From positions 1,240,001-1,304,000 of the forward strand of contig NZ_JAIVFL010000001.1 of assembly GCF_022760805.1 (NCBI RefSeq): a stretch of DNA of 64,000 nucleotides, read 5' to 3'. Below the pieces are notes generated by a model. That model was not told the origin of the DNA and did no database searches. It worked only from the letters and a program-made list of their open reading frames with translations. How positions within the stretch are numbered: position 1 is the stretch's first letter; every line of letters begins with the position of its first letter. This DNA comes from Candidatus Mycolicibacterium alkanivorans. GTDB taxonomy: Bacteria > Actinomycetota > Actinomycetes > Mycobacteriales > Mycobacteriaceae. Shown one piece after another: positions 32,046 through 41,053 of this stretch. The translations under genes were made by a program, and so were the position numbers.

Positions 32046-32395
32046 TGTCGAATCTGGCTCTGGAGCCGCTGACCGAGGCCGCGGCCGGGGTTCTTGCGCG
32101 CATGTTCAAGGCTCTCGGTGATCCGGCGCGGCTGCGCCTGCTCAGTTTGATCGCGTGCCACCCAGGCGGCGAGGCATGCGTGTGTGACATCTCCGAGTCG
32201 TTCGACCTGGCGCAGCCGACGATCTCCCACCACTTGAAAGTGCTGCGCGAATCGGGCCTGTTGGGCTGCGAGCGCCGTGGTAGCTGGGTGTACTACTGGG
32301 TAGTTCCCGAAGCGCTGCAACAACTTTCGGCCACCCTGTGCGTCGATGCGGGTCCCGCTGTGAACAGCGGTGCGTGTTCGGTGCCGCAGGTATGA
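32045..32395 (+). CDS. arsR: ArsR-family metalloid-responsive repressor
   Basis: A 116-residue winged-helix repressor. The DNA-recognition helix lies in SFDLAQPTISHHLKVLRESGLL. An inducer site is likely formed by Cys residues in GGEACVCDIS (Cys-x-Cys, the arsenite-binding ELCVCDL-like motif), with further Cys near the C-terminus. Starts at GTG 32045 inside the palindromic operator. First gene of the rightward set arsR-arsC-arsD-arsA. Confidence 0.9.
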   Translation: MSNLALEPLTEAAAGVLARMFKALGDPARLRLLSLIACHPGGEACVCDISESFDLAQPTISHHLKVLRESGLLGCERRGSWVYYWVVPEALQQLSATLCVDAGPAVNSGACSVPQV

Positions 32396-32468
32396 GCGCG
32401 ACGACGAGATCAAAGCCCGCGTGGAGGCGTTCAACGCCGATCTTCTCCCCAGCACCGGAAGAGCCCTC

Positions 32469-32927
32469 GTGACGAGGCCGGCAGTGCTGTTCGTGTGCGT
32501 CAAGAACAGCGGCAAGTCGCAGATGGCCGCAGCCCTGATGCGTACGATTGCCGGCGGCGAGATCGAGGTGTCGTCGGCCGGAACGCGCCCGGGTGTGGAG
32601 CTGAATTCTCTTTCGGCGCAGTCGCTTCGGGAGGTCGGAATCGACATCTCCGGCGAGCATCCCAAACCGATCGATCCCGGCGTGCTACGCCGAGCTGACG
32701 TCGTCGTGACGTTGGGGCGGGAAGCCCACGTCGAGCCGGTGCCCGGTCCGCGGTTCGAGACGTGGGACACCGACGAGCCGTCGCGGCGCGGCATCGACGG
32801 TATGGAACGCATGCGGCTGATTCGCGACGACATCGAGGCGCGCGTTCGTCAGCTCGCCACTGAGCTACGGGCGACACATCCACCGATCCGAGGAGAGTAT
32901 TCCGATGAGCAAGGTCGAGGTTTTTGA
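32469..32927 (+). CDS. arsC: Arsenate reductase, low-molecular-weight phosphatase fold
   Basis: A 152-residue protein. Its P-loop FVCVKNSGKSQMAAALM begins with a catalytic Cys and fits the LMW-PTP-type arsenate reductases of actinobacteria. HPKPIDPGVLRRADVVVTLGREA follows. The GTG at 32469 has a ribosome site (GGAAGAG); a GTG at 32370 inside arsR would add 33 residues without family support. The usual arginine of the P-loop is replaced by Lys (GKS), and no further resolving Cys is obvious, so an external thiol such as mycothiol is likely. Confidence 0.8.
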   Translation: MTRPAVLFVCVKNSGKSQMAAALMRTIAGGEIEVSSAGTRPGVELNSLSAQSLREVGIDISGEHPKPIDPGVLRRADVVVTLGREAHVEPVPGPRFETWDTDEPSRRGIDGMERMRLIRDDIEARVRQLATELRATHPPIRGEYSDEQGRGF

Positions 32928-33291
32928 GCCAGCGTTGTGCTGTGCCACCGGGGTCTGCGGCGACGATGTCCCACAGGAACTGGTGACGTTCTCCGCCGAC
33001 CTGGACTTCGTGCGCACCCGGGGCGGCGACGTCTCGCGATACAACCTTGCCAGCGAACCGTTGGCATTCGCCCAGAACGAGGCGGTGAAAGCCTTTCTGC
33101 ACGTTGCCGGTTCCGACGGCTTACCACTGGTGCTGGTCGATGGGGTCACCGCGATGACCGGTCGCTACCCCGACCGGCGCCAGCTTGCCGCCTGGGCCGG
33201 CGTCGAGATGCCCACGCCGGCTGGCCGGCTGCTCGACATCACCGACACCAGCGCCGCCGAGGACTGCTGCGGGAACTCCGGATGCTGCTGA
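32905..33291 (+). CDS. arsD: ArsD arsenite metallochaperone
   Basis: A 128-residue protein that hands arsenite to ArsA. The N-terminal motif has the three binding cysteines Cys12, Cys13 and Cys18 (ALCCATGVCG). The C-terminus ends with two further vicinal pairs (EDCCGNSGCC). It starts 23 bases inside arsC and ends 2 bases before arsA, so all are co-translated. TRYP-like and VDG strands give the thioredoxin-like fold. Confidence 0.92.
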   Translation: MSKVEVFEPALCCATGVCGDDVPQELVTFSADLDFVRTRGGDVSRYNLASEPLAFAQNEAVKAFLHVAGSDGLPLVLVDGVTAMTGRYPDRRQLAAWAGVEMPTPAGRLLDITDTSAAEDCCGNSGCC

Positions 33292-33292
33292 G

Positions 33293-35062
33293 ATGAAGTT
33301 CCTTGACGGTGCGCCGCGATTCCTCTTCTTCACCGGCAAAGGTGGGGTTGGCAAGACGTCGATCGCGTGTGCCACCGCCATCACATTGGCCGGCCGGGGC
33401 CGTAAGGTGCTGCTGGTAAGCACCGATCCCGCCTCCAACGTGGGGCAGGTCTTCGGGTTGAGTATCGGCAACACCATCACCCCCATTCCGGCGGTCGACG
33501 GATTGTCGGCATTGGAGATTGACCCCGAGCAGGCTGCCGACGCCTACCGCGAACGGATCATCGGCCCGGTGCGGGGGCTGCTGCCCGACGCGGAGGTCGC
33601 CTCGATCACCGAGCAACTGTCCGGCTCGTGCACCACTGAGATCGCCTCGTTCAACGAATTCACCGAACTGCTGACCGATTCCGGTGGTCAGATCGGCGAG
33701 TTCGACCACGTGCTCTTCGACACCGCGCCCACCGGACATACCATCCGGCTGTTGCAATTGCCCGGTTCGTGGACCGACTTCCTCAACGACGGCAAGGGTG
33801 ACGCGTCCTGTCTGGGGCCGCTGGCGGGTCTGGAGAAGCAGCGCACCGTCTACGCCGAGGCGGTGGCCGCGCTGGCCGATCCGCAGCGCACCCGCGTCGT
33901 ACTGGTCGCCCGCGCACAGAAGTCAACGTTGGCCGAAATCGCCCGCACCCACCGTGAATTGGCATCGATCGGTTTGGCGCGACAGTTCGTCATCATCAAC
34001 GGCGTACTGCCCTCGCCAGCCGACGACGATGATCTGCTCGCCGCGGCGATCCACCGCCGCGAGCAGCGGGCGATCACCTCCATGCCCGACGAGTTGCGTT
34101 CCTTGCCGATTGATCAGGTCGAACTCAAGCCCTCCAATATCGTGGGGCTGACCGCGATAGTTTCGTTGTTCACTTCGAACACCATCGTCTCGGACCGGCC
34201 AGCCCAGTCCGACCTCGATCCGCCGTACGCTCCGCTGGCGACACTGGTCGACGAGATCGCCTCCGCCGAGCACGGACTGATCATGTGCATGGGCAAGGGC
34301 GGGGTGGGCAAGACGACCGTCGCCGCCGCTGTTGCGGTCGCCCTCGCCGACCGGGGACATGACGTTCATCTGACCACCACCGATCCTGCCGGTCATCTGA
34401 CCGAGACCTTGGAGGGGTCCCTGCCCAACCTGCAGGTGTCGAGCATCGATCCGGCCGAGGCGACCCGCGTCTACCGCGACCACGTCCTGGCTACCAAGGG
34501 CGCCGCTCTCGACGAGCAGGGCCGGGCGACGCTCGCCGAAGATCTACGCTCGCCCTGTACGGAGGAAGTGGCTGTCTTCCAAGCATTTTCGCGTGTCATC
34601 AGTGAGTCGCGGCGGAAGTTCGTCGTCGTCGACACTGCGCCGACCGGACACACCTTGTTGCTTCTCGACGCGACCGGCTCCTACCATCGCGAAATCGCCC
34701 GTCAGCTCGGAAGCAGACACTTCACGACTCCGCTGATGCGCCTGCAGGACCGCGAGCTGACCAAGGTCGTCATCGTTACACTCGCTGAAACCACCCCGGT
34801 GCTCGAAGCGGCCGGTCTGCAGAGCGAGCTCGAACGCGCCGGCATCCATCCGTGGGCGTGGGTGATCAACAACTCCCTCGCCGCGGCCAATCCCAGCGCA
34901 CCGCTGCTGCGGCAGCGGGCCCTCGCCGAACTTCCCGAAATAGCCAGGGTCAGAAGCGAATACGCCGACCGGATCGCCGTTGTGCCCCTACTGGCAACTG
35001 AACCCGTCGGCATACCGGCACTGGAGGCCCTGACGGGGGCTGGTCAGCAGCAGGACGCCTGA
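33293..35062 (+). CDS. arsA: ArsA arsenite-stimulated ATPase (two-domain)
   Basis: A 589-residue ATPase made of two homologous halves. Each has a deviant Walker A: GKGGVGKTS at 15-23 and GKGGVGKTT near 334-342. Each also has the switch motif DTAPTGHT, seen twice. In known systems ArsA energises ArsB or Acr3 and receives arsenite from ArsD. No pump gene lies in this cluster. It starts at ATG 33293; its last 19 bases overlap the converging cadI gene. Confidence 0.94.
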   Translation: MKFLDGAPRFLFFTGKGGVGKTSIACATAITLAGRGRKVLLVSTDPASNVGQVFGLSIGNTITPIPAVDGLSALEIDPEQAADAYRERIIGPVRGLLPDAEVASITEQLSGSCTTEIASFNEFTELLTDSGGQIGEFDHVLFDTAPTGHTIRLLQLPGSWTDFLNDGKGDASCLGPLAGLEKQRTVYAEAVAALADPQRTRVVLVARAQKSTLAEIARTHRELASIGLARQFVIINGVLPSPADDDDLLAAAIHRREQRAITSMPDELRSLPIDQVELKPSNIVGLTAIVSLFTSNTIVSDRPAQSDLDPPYAPLATLVDEIASAEHGLIMCMGKGGVGKTTVAAAVAVALADRGHDVHLTTTDPAGHLTETLEGSLPNLQVSSIDPAEATRVYRDHVLATKGAALDEQGRATLAEDLRSPCTEEVAVFQAFSRVISESRRKFVVVDTAPTGHTLLLLDATGSYHREIARQLGSRHFTTPLMRLQDRELTKVVIVTLAETTPVLEAAGLQSELERAGIHPWAWVINNSLAAANPSAPLLRQRALAELPEIARVRSEYADRIAVVPLLATEPVGIPALEALTGAGQQQDA

Positions 35063-35514
35063 GCGGTCGTCTCATCCGTGGCCGAGCCGCCGCAGCACGC
35101 GGCGCCTTCGCTGTTGAGGTCGAGGTGCTTGGGGCTGGTCCCAAAGGTCTCCGAATCCGCGAGCACGGTGTAGACCTCCCAGCGCTCACCGCTCGGCCCG
35201 GTGACCCACACCTTGTCTTGGGTGGCAAAGCAGCAGGTAGCGCCGATCTCCTCGTCGGTGAACAGCCCCTCGCTGGTGAGCCGGGCGATCTCGGAATGCA
35301 CGGTGTCGCTGGAGTCGACCTCGACGCCGAGGTGGTTGATGGTGCCGCCGTTACCGGGATTCTCGAGCAGCACCAGCTTCAGCGGGGGCTCGGTCAGAGC
35401 GAAGTTGGCGTAGCCCGGCTTGAGTTTCGCCGGCTCGGCGTTGAAGAGCTTGGAGTAGAACGTAACTGCCTCGTCGAGGTTGTCGACGTTGAGAGCAAGC
35501 TGGACGCGTGACAT
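35044..35514 (-). CDS. cadI: CadI/ArsI-type glyoxalase-fold metalloid protein
   Basis: A 156-residue vicinal-oxygen-chelate protein (MSRVQLALNVDNLDEAVTFYSKLF). Candidate metal ligands are Gln5, His61 and Glu113. A vicinal pair Cys94-Cys95 (ATCCFATQDKVWV) matches the thiol site of ArsI, the C-As lyase that removes methyl or aryl groups from trivalent organoarsenicals; the M. tuberculosis homologue is the cadmium-induced CadI. Extra Cys residues occur at the C-terminus. Divergent from the second arsR, converging on arsA. Confidence 0.85.
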   Translation of the reverse strand: MSRVQLALNVDNLDEAVTFYSKLFNAEPAKLKPGYANFALTEPPLKLVLLENPGNGGTINHLGVEVDSSDTVHSEIARLTSEGLFTDEEIGATCCFATQDKVWVTGPSGERWEVYTVLADSETFGTSPKHLDLNSEGAACCGGSATDETTAQASCC

Positions 35515-35579
35515 TTCCGGATCCCTTCCACCTGTGAGACGTATATCGAAGTAGTACCGGCTCCAGCATGGCGACCTCT

Positions 35580-35593
35580 TTGATATATGTCAA
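35580..35593. promoter_or_regulatory. Probable ArsR operator between cadI and the second arsR
   Basis: TTGATATATGTCAA is a near-palindrome resembling the first operator's TCAATATTGA core. It lies in the divergent interval between cadI (start 35514) and arsR2 (start about 35607) and could control both genes. Confidence 0.5.
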
Positions 35594-35606
35594 CCCATCT
35601 GGCAGC

Positions 35607-35975
35607 ATGGTTTTCATGCCCAAGGCGCTGCCCGTCGTCGACACCACCGCACCGGTGTGCTGTGCACCCGTGGCGGCTGGCCCGATGAGCGATCACGATG
35701 CTCTGCAGGTCGCGCTGCGCCTCAAGGCGTTGGCCGACCCGGCCCGGGTCAAGATCATGTCGCTGCTGTTCAGTTCCCCGGCCGGGGAGCAGAACAGCGG
35801 AGAACTCGCCACCGTTCTCGCGCTGAGCGAGTCGACGATCAGTCATCACCTCAGTCAGTTGCGCCGAGCCGGCCTGGTGGCTTCGGAGCGGCGCGGCATG
35901 AATGTCTACCACCGGCCGGACAGTGACGCTGTCGCCGCACTGTGCGTGGTGCTCGACCCGAAGTGCTGCCGCTGA
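35607..35975 (+). CDS. arsR: Second ArsR-family repressor
   Basis: A 122-residue winged-helix protein with helix-turn-helix LSESTISHHLSQLRRAGLV and LKALADPARVKIMSLL, related to but distinct from the first ArsR. It lacks the CVCD motif; its Cys residues are near the N-terminus (APVCCAPV) and C-terminus (LCVVLDPKCC), so the inducer site is built differently. The frame opens at 35568, but the operator lies over those codons, so ATG 35607 (or 35616) is preferred. Confidence 0.85.
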   Translation: MVFMPKALPVVDTTAPVCCAPVAAGPMSDHDALQVALRLKALADPARVKIMSLLFSSPAGEQNSGELATVLALSESTISHHLSQLRRAGLVASERRGMNVYHRPDSDAVAALCVVLDPKCCR

Positions 35976-36016
35976 TCGAAATGTTCACGCAGTGTTCGCT
36001 TGCGGGCTGATTCGAT

Positions 36017-36028
36017 AAGTGTCAATAT
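36017..36028 (+). promoter_or_regulatory. Possible ArsR half-site upstream of the second arsC
   Basis: AAGTGTCAATAT shares the TGTCAATAT half of the perfect operator at 32028, but the right arm is degenerate (CGGTG). The interval 35976-36244 holds no frame I can support, only this site and a ribosome site before 36245. Confidence 0.3.
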
Positions 36029-36244
36029 CGGTGTGTGTCGAAGTCGATCGCGACGACCATCCCGTTGTCACCGCGGCAGACGGCTGCTGGGCCGGCGGTC
36101 CGGCGCCGCCCGGGATTATCGGCGCACTCATCGGATTGGCGCTCGTCGCTGCCCCCTATCCCGGGATCGAAGCCCGCGCCGACGATGTCGTCGTTCCGCA
36201 TCCGCATGCGACACCTCACCACCTCGAGCACACAGGAGTCACTC

Positions 36245-36910
36245 ATGACCGAAACCCCCGTCACCCAGTACCGCCGGGATCTGAGCATCGATCAACAGCT
36301 GGCGCTGCGCACTGCCGCCACCCGTCTGCAACAGCAATTCGACGGCACGTTCGGTGTGGAGACCATCGAACGGTTCCTGTACTCGTCGTATGACCAGTTC
36401 GCCGGTCGCGCCAGCGTGTCGAACTTCCTGCCGCTATTGGCGGAAAGGTTTGCGCTGCAACGCCTTATCGCGCTCGCCCGGGTCGAGGGCAAGATCAGTG
36501 ACGGAAAGCCCACGGTGTTGTTCCTGTGCACGCACAACGCCGGTCGCTCCCAGATGGCGCTGGGCTATTTCACCCACCTGGCCGGTGAACGGGCAGTGGC
36601 GTGGTCGGGCGGGTCTGAGCCCGGCACCGAAGTCAATCCTGCTGCGATCGCCGCCATGAGTGAGGTGGGTATCGACATCACCGGCGAATACCCGAAACCC
36701 TGGACCGACGAAATCGTTCAGGCCGCCGATGTCGTCGTCACCATGGGCTGCGGAGACGCCTGCCCGATCTTCCCGGGGAAGCGCTACGAGAACTGGGACC
36801 TCACCGATCCCGCCGGGCAGACGGTCGAGGCGGTTCGTCCGATCAGGGACGAGATCGAGCGACGGGTGCGCGGCCTGCTGGAGGAACTGCGCGTCCCGGT
36901 CGGCGCATAG
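36245..36910 (+). CDS. arsC: Arsenate reductase / arsenate-mycothiol transferase with N-terminal helical domain
   Basis: A 221-residue protein. Residues about 1-75 form a three-helix domain (RTAATRLQQQFDGTFGVETIERFLYSSYDQF) found fused to actinobacterial arsenate reductases. Residues about 85-221 are an LMW-PTP-type domain with P-loop FLCTHNAGRSQMALGYF. EYPKPWTDEIVQAADVVVTMGCGDACP and ENWDLTDPAGQ are signatures of mycothiol-dependent ArsC. The ATG has the good ribosome site CAGGAG. It contrasts with the first ArsC, which lacks the helical domain. Confidence 0.9.
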   Translation: MTETPVTQYRRDLSIDQQLALRTAATRLQQQFDGTFGVETIERFLYSSYDQFAGRASVSNFLPLLAERFALQRLIALARVEGKISDGKPTVLFLCTHNAGRSQMALGYFTHLAGERAVAWSGGSEPGTEVNPAAIAAMSEVGIDITGEYPKPWTDEIVQAADVVVTMGCGDACPIFPGKRYENWDLTDPAGQTVEAVRPIRDEIERRVRGLLEELRVPVGA

Positions 36911-36927
36911 CGCCGCCGGGGCGTCCC

Positions 36928-37593
36928 TCAGTAGGTCGGGATCTCTTCTTCCTCGGGCAGCTGTCCGGTCACCTGGAAGATCACCCGCCGGGAGATCTCC
37001 ACGGCGTGGTCGGCAAAGCGCTCGTAGAACCGGCCCAGCAGCGTCACGTCCACCGCGGCAGCCACCCCGTGCTTCCACTCGCGGTCCATCATCACGGTGA
37101 ACAGATGGCGATGCAGGTCGTCCATCGCGTCGTCTTCCTCGCGGATGCGACGAGCCTTTGCCGGGTCGCGCGACAGCAGCACCTCACGGGCGCTGTTGCC
37201 CAATTCGACTGCGACGCGGCCCATTTCGGCGAAGTAACCGTTGACCTCTTCGGGAAGTGCGTGCTGGGGGTGCCGGCGGCGGGCGATCTTGGCGACGTGC
37301 AGCGCCAGCGCCCCCATCCGGTCGACGTCGGCGACGATCTGGATGGAGCTCACGACGGCGCGCAGGTCGCCGGCGACGGGCGCCTGCAGGGCCAGTAGCA
37401 CGAAGGCCACCTCCTCAGCGCGCGCGCTGGCCGCCGAGAGCTGCTCGTGGTCGCTGATGACCTGCTCGGCCAGCACCAGATCGGCCTGCAGCAGCGCCTG
37501 TGTCGCCCGTTCCATCGCGACACCGGCCATCCGGCACATCTCGGCCAACTGGTTGGTCAGGGCATCGAGCTGCTCATGATACGCGGTCCGCAT
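36928..37593 (-). CDS. phoU: Phosphate-signalling regulator PhoU (PhoY2-like)
   Basis: A 221-residue all-helical protein with two three-helix PhoU repeats. Metal-binding signatures appear as [41 protein letters not shown] and [16 protein letters not shown]. PhoU links the Pst transporter to the SenX3-RegX3 system and lowers Pst signalling when phosphate is ample. It would normally neighbour pstB; the 5-kb ars cluster separates them here. Confidence 0.94.
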   Translation of the reverse strand: MRTAYHEQLDALTNQLAEMCRMAGVAMERATQALLQADLVLAEQVISDHEQLSAASARAEEVAFVLLALQAPVAGDLRAVVSSIQIVADVDRMGALALHVAKIARRRHPQHALPEEVNGYFAEMGRVAVELGNSAREVLLSRDPAKARRIREEDDAMDDLHRHLFTVMMDREWKHGVAAAVDVTLLGRFYERFADHAVEISRRVIFQVTGQLPEEEEIPTY

Positions 37594-37678
37594 AGACTGC
37601 ACCCTACGTTCTGAAGGTGAGTCCAGTATGCCCCCAGACGTGAACGAACGGTGAATGGAAGCAAACCGCGGCGCGCGG

Positions 37679-39658
37679 CTACTCGCAGGCGATGTCCGCG
37701 GCATTGGTGACGGTGAGGTCGTCGGGCAGCTGAGTGGGGGTGGCGCTGGAGTTGTGGCTGACGTGCACGCTGATCGGTGAGCCGCTGGGCGGAGGCGTGT
37801 TGACGCCGGTGAAGTCCGGTCCGAGGACCACCTGCACGGTCTGGCTCAGGCCGGCGACCCGTTCCATCTTGGCGTTGGGGAACGCAGCCGCGACGGTGGC
37901 AGCGGACTCCTCGTTGCCGGCGGAGTACATCACCGTAGTCGCCTCTACGGCGCTGGCGTAGTCGTCGGGCTCGAGCACGTTGAAGCCGTGTTCCTGCAGT
38001 GCGGCCGTCGCGGTGGCGCCCAGACCCTCCCGACCGGTGGAGTTCGACACCTGCACCGTGACATCACCCGGATCGGTGGTGATGGCGCTGACCAGCTCAG
38101 TCTGCGTCGTCTCCACCGGCTGTGGGGCCGTCGTCGGCTCGGCCTTTTCGGCCAACTTGGCCGCCGTCATCGGGCTGGTCGTGGCGTTGGTGTCGTTCTC
38201 GCCGGGCAGCGGGTCGTCGCTGATGATCGCGTCGAACAGCGCGCGGATGTCCGTGGTGCGTGGCTCCTCGTTGCCGTCGGAGTCGGTGATCCCGGTGGTC
38301 GGCACGGTGACGAAGGTGATCCGACCGGCGTTGACGCCCTGCAGCGACTGGCCGAGGTCGACGAGGTCGTTGGTGCGCACGTTGTCGACATAGGTGTCGT
38401 CGATGAACATGTCGACCACGTTGTTGAGCTTGCTGAGGCTGAACAGCGTGTCCTTGGAGATCATCGAGCGCAGCAGCGACGACAGGAAGAGCTGCTGGCG
38501 CTTGATGCGGCCGTAGTCGCCGTTGACCTCGGTGGTCACCTGACGGGCGCGCACGTAGTTCAGCGCGGTGTGCCCGTCGAGCGTCTGGCGCCCGGCGCTG
38601 GCCAGCACGGTGCCCAGTTCGTAGTCCTCCAGCGGGGTGGTGCTGCACACCTCGACACCGCCGAGCGCGTCGATCATCTTGGAGAAACCGGCGAAGTCGA
38701 CAGCCATGAAGCGGTTGATCGACAGCCCGGACATCTTCTGGATGACCTTCACCAGGCACTTCGGCCCGCCCAGGGCGTAGGCCGAGTTGATCTTGGTCTC
38801 GGTGTAGCGCCAGTCGTCGCTCCACTCGCCGGTGTGCTTGTCGTAGACCGGGCCGTACTGGCCGGTGTCGGAGTTCCAGGCCTGGCAGTTCATCGGGGTG
38901 ATGGCCAGGTCGCGGGGGAAGGACACCGCGACCACGCGTTTCCGGTTGGCCGGGATGTTGACCAGCATGATGGTGTCCGAGCGGGCGCCCTCGGCATCGT
39001 CGGTGGTGCCGGCGCCGATGTCGCTGTTGGCGCCGGTGCGGGAGTCGACTCCGACGATCAGGAAGTTCTCGTCGCCGAACTGGGCGTTGGGGTCGAGGAT
39101 GTCGTGCGAACTGGGGTCCAGCGCCGCGACGTTGCGCAGCTGCTCGTTCTTGGTCGACTGCCATTGCCAGGCCCCGCCGGTCAGGGCCAGCGCCGACACC
39201 GCGAAGACCGCGGCCGCCGACCGCGCGGCCAGCAGGGCCGGCTTGCGGGACGTGGCCTTCCTCTTCTGGGCTGGCTTCTTGCGGGTGGGCGGGCGGTTAT
39301 GGGGAGCCGGGCTCGGATCGGCGGCCAGGGTGCCGCGGGCCCGGTTGAGCGACTCGAGGTTGGGTACTGCGTAGGCGGCCGGGACGACGGGAATGGGCTC
39401 GGTGAGGTCGGTCGAGGTGTCGGGTGGCGGAGGGGCGACGTGGCGACGAGACGGCGTGGGGGCGCCGCCGATCTTGGCGATCAGGTCGGCGACGGTGATG
39501 CCCTCGGTGTGGTTTCCGGACGGCGCCGGCCGGGACGCGGGGACACCTTCCCACGGGGCCGAGCCCGATCCCGGACGCGGCGTCCTGGTCATCCGCTCCT
39601 GCCCGTCCAGGTCGGGAGCGCGATGCTGGCCGGGAGTGGCGTTGTCGCCGTCACTCAT
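37679..39658 (-). CDS. LytR-CpsA-Psr family cell-wall ligase
   Basis: A 659-residue LCP protein. Residues 1-130 are a Pro-rich, basic cytoplasmic part, then one membrane segment ([23 protein letters not shown], about 143-165). The LCP catalytic domain (about 190-430) carries [28 protein letters not shown] and the Arg-rich NYVRARQV, which bind a polyprenyl-pyrophosphate glycan. A LytR_C domain ([13 protein letters not shown]...) lies near 535-620. Such enzymes attach arabinogalactan to peptidoglycan in mycobacteria. Corresponds to Rv0822c. Confidence 0.9.
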   Translation of the reverse strand: MSDGDNATPGQHRAPDLDGQERMTRTPRPGSGSAPWEGVPASRPAPSGNHTEGITVADLIAKIGGAPTPSRRHVAPPPPDTSTDLTEPIPVVPAAYAVPNLESLNRARGTLAADPSPAPHNRPPTRKKPAQKRKATSRKPALLAARSAAAVFAVSALALTGGAWQWQSTKNEQLRNVAALDPSSHDILDPNAQFGDENFLIVGVDSRTGANSDIGAGTTDDAEGARSDTIMLVNIPANRKRVVAVSFPRDLAITPMNCQAWNSDTGQYGPVYDKHTGEWSDDWRYTETKINSAYALGGPKCLVKVIQKMSGLSINRFMAVDFAGFSKMIDALGGVEVCSTTPLEDYELGTVLASAGRQTLDGHTALNYVRARQVTTEVNGDYGRIKRQQLFLSSLLRSMISKDTLFSLSKLNNVVDMFIDDTYVDNVRTNDLVDLGQSLQGVNAGRITFVTVPTTGITDSDGNEEPRTTDIRALFDAIISDDPLPGENDTNATTSPMTAAKLAEKAEPTTAPQPVETTQTELVSAITTDPGDVTVQVSNSTGREGLGATATAALQEHGFNVLEPDDYASAVEATTVMYSAGNEESAATVAAAFPNAKMERVAGLSQTVQVVLGPDFTGVNTPPPSGSPISVHVSHNSSATPTQLPDDLTVTNAADIACE

Positions 39659-39893
39659 GTTCCAGTGGCCTCCGACTCTGGTGGATCCTGCGCAACGATG
39701 CGCGTGCGCTGCCGCGGTGCGGTTTTCAGGGGCACCTCGGTCGGATCGCCGCCGTGCGGCGTCACAACCGTCCTGCGTCTTGTAGCAGCAGTCGCCGTCG
39801 GTCCGCCAGTCGAGCGGTCGACAACAAGATCACCATCGTAGTGAGACAACATAAGAGGCCGCTAGCTCGATGCGATGTCGGGTCCGCGTCGGT

Positions 39894-40988
39894 TCAGCCA
39901 CCCGAGTGCATGACGTCGGCGCCCTCCGGGACCGTGCAGTCGTCGGGATCGTCGAGCCAGCCTTCGGGCAGCGTGACGGACGCGGCCGAGCCCTGCCGCC
40001 CGCGCGGGCCGGTCGCCGCGGCCGGAAACGGGACGTCGCGGTCGAGCTGGTCGAGTAGCGCGTCAAGCTCACCCAGGGTCTTGACCAGGGCTAATGCCCG
40101 TCGTAGGTCCGCGCCGGCGGGGAAGCCGTGCAGATACCAGGCGATGTGCTTGCGGATGTCGCGCATGCCCTTGTCCTCGCCGAAGTGGGCGGCCAGTAGC
40201 TGGCCGTGGCGGCGCATGATGTCGGCGACCTCGCCCAGGGTCGGCGGGGTGGGTATGGGGGAGCCGGTGAAGGCGGCCGACAGTTCGGCGAACAACCAGG
40301 GCCGGCCGAGGCAGCCGCGGCCGATGACGACTCCGTCACACCCGGTGGCGGCCATCATCGCCGGGGCATCGCTGGCTTCGAAGATGTCGCCGTTGCCGAG
40401 CACCGGAATGGTGGTGACGGCCTCCTTGAGGCGGCCGATCTGGTCCCAGTCGGCGGTGCCGGAGTAGCGCTGCGAGGCGGTGCGGGCGTGCAGGGCGACG
40501 GCGGCTGCGCCCTCCTGCTCGGCGATGCGACCTGCGTCGATGTGGGTGTGGTGGGCGTCGTCGATGCCGATGCGGAACTTCACCGTCACCGGCACGGTCG
40601 TCCCCTCGGTCGCGCGGACCGCGGCGGCGACGATCTGGCCGAAGAGCCTTCTCTTGTACGGCAGGGCGGCTCCGCCGCCGCGGCGTGTGACTTTGGGCAC
40701 AGGGCAGCCGAAGTTCATGTCGATGTGGTCGGCGAGGTTCTCCTCGACGATCGTCCGGGCTGCGTCGTAGGTGGTGGCCGGGTCGACGGTGTAGAGCTGC
40801 AGCGAGCGCGGCGACTCCTGCGGGGCGAACGTCGTCATGTGCATGGTGACGGGGTGGCGTTCGACCAGGGCGCGGGCGGTGACCATCTCGCAGACGTAGA
40901 GGCCGCTGACGGTGCCGACCTTGGCTTCTTCGATCTCGCGGCACAGGGAGCGGAACGCGACGTTGGTGACGCCGGCCATGGGCGCCAA
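39894..40988 (-). CDS. dusB: tRNA-dihydrouridine synthase (Dus), start codon unclear
   Basis: An FMN enzyme reducing uridines in the tRNA D-loop. The conserved body starts LAPMAGVTNVAFRSLCR. HIDMNFGCPVPKVTRRGGGAAL holds the catalytic Cys, and KFRIGIDD, ALHARTASQRY and GNGDI are further motifs. The ATG at 40988 lies inside this first strand. Homologous residues (TTGLRIGPFALRSPVVL) continue upstream in frame to about 41042, but no ATG or GTG is present before a stop at 41160; TTG 40997 is the only other candidate. The real start may be a rare codon. Confidence 0.88.
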   Translation of the reverse strand: MAPMAGVTNVAFRSLCREIEEAKVGTVSGLYVCEMVTARALVERHPVTMHMTTFAPQESPRSLQLYTVDPATTYDAARTIVEENLADHIDMNFGCPVPKVTRRGGGAALPYKRRLFGQIVAAAVRATEGTTVPVTVKFRIGIDDAHHTHIDAGRIAEQEGAAAVALHARTASQRYSGTADWDQIGRLKEAVTTIPVLGNGDIFEASDAPAMMAATGCDGVVIGRGCLGRPWLFAELSAAFTGSPIPTPPTLGEVADIMRRHGQLLAAHFGEDKGMRDIRKHIAWYLHGFPAGADLRRALALVKTLGELDALLDQLDRDVPFPAAATGPRGRQGSAASVTLPEGWLDDPDDCTVPEGADVMHSGG

Positions 40989-41053
40989 GACAACCGGGCT
41001 GCGGAGGGCGAAGGGCCCGATCCGCAGCCCGGTGGTGGCTGGTGAGGCGTCGA

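Noticed and set aside
36019..36244. Possible remnant of an arsenite permease before the second arsC
   Set aside because: One frame has a short hydrophobic stretch (GIIGALIGLALVAAPY) but nothing resembling Acr3 or ArsB signatures, and it is too short.
37988..39841. A 617-codon open frame opposite the LCP gene
   Set aside because: Low-complexity Gly/Val/Arg/Asp translation with no family motif; it arises from the third-position GC bias of the real gene on the other strand.
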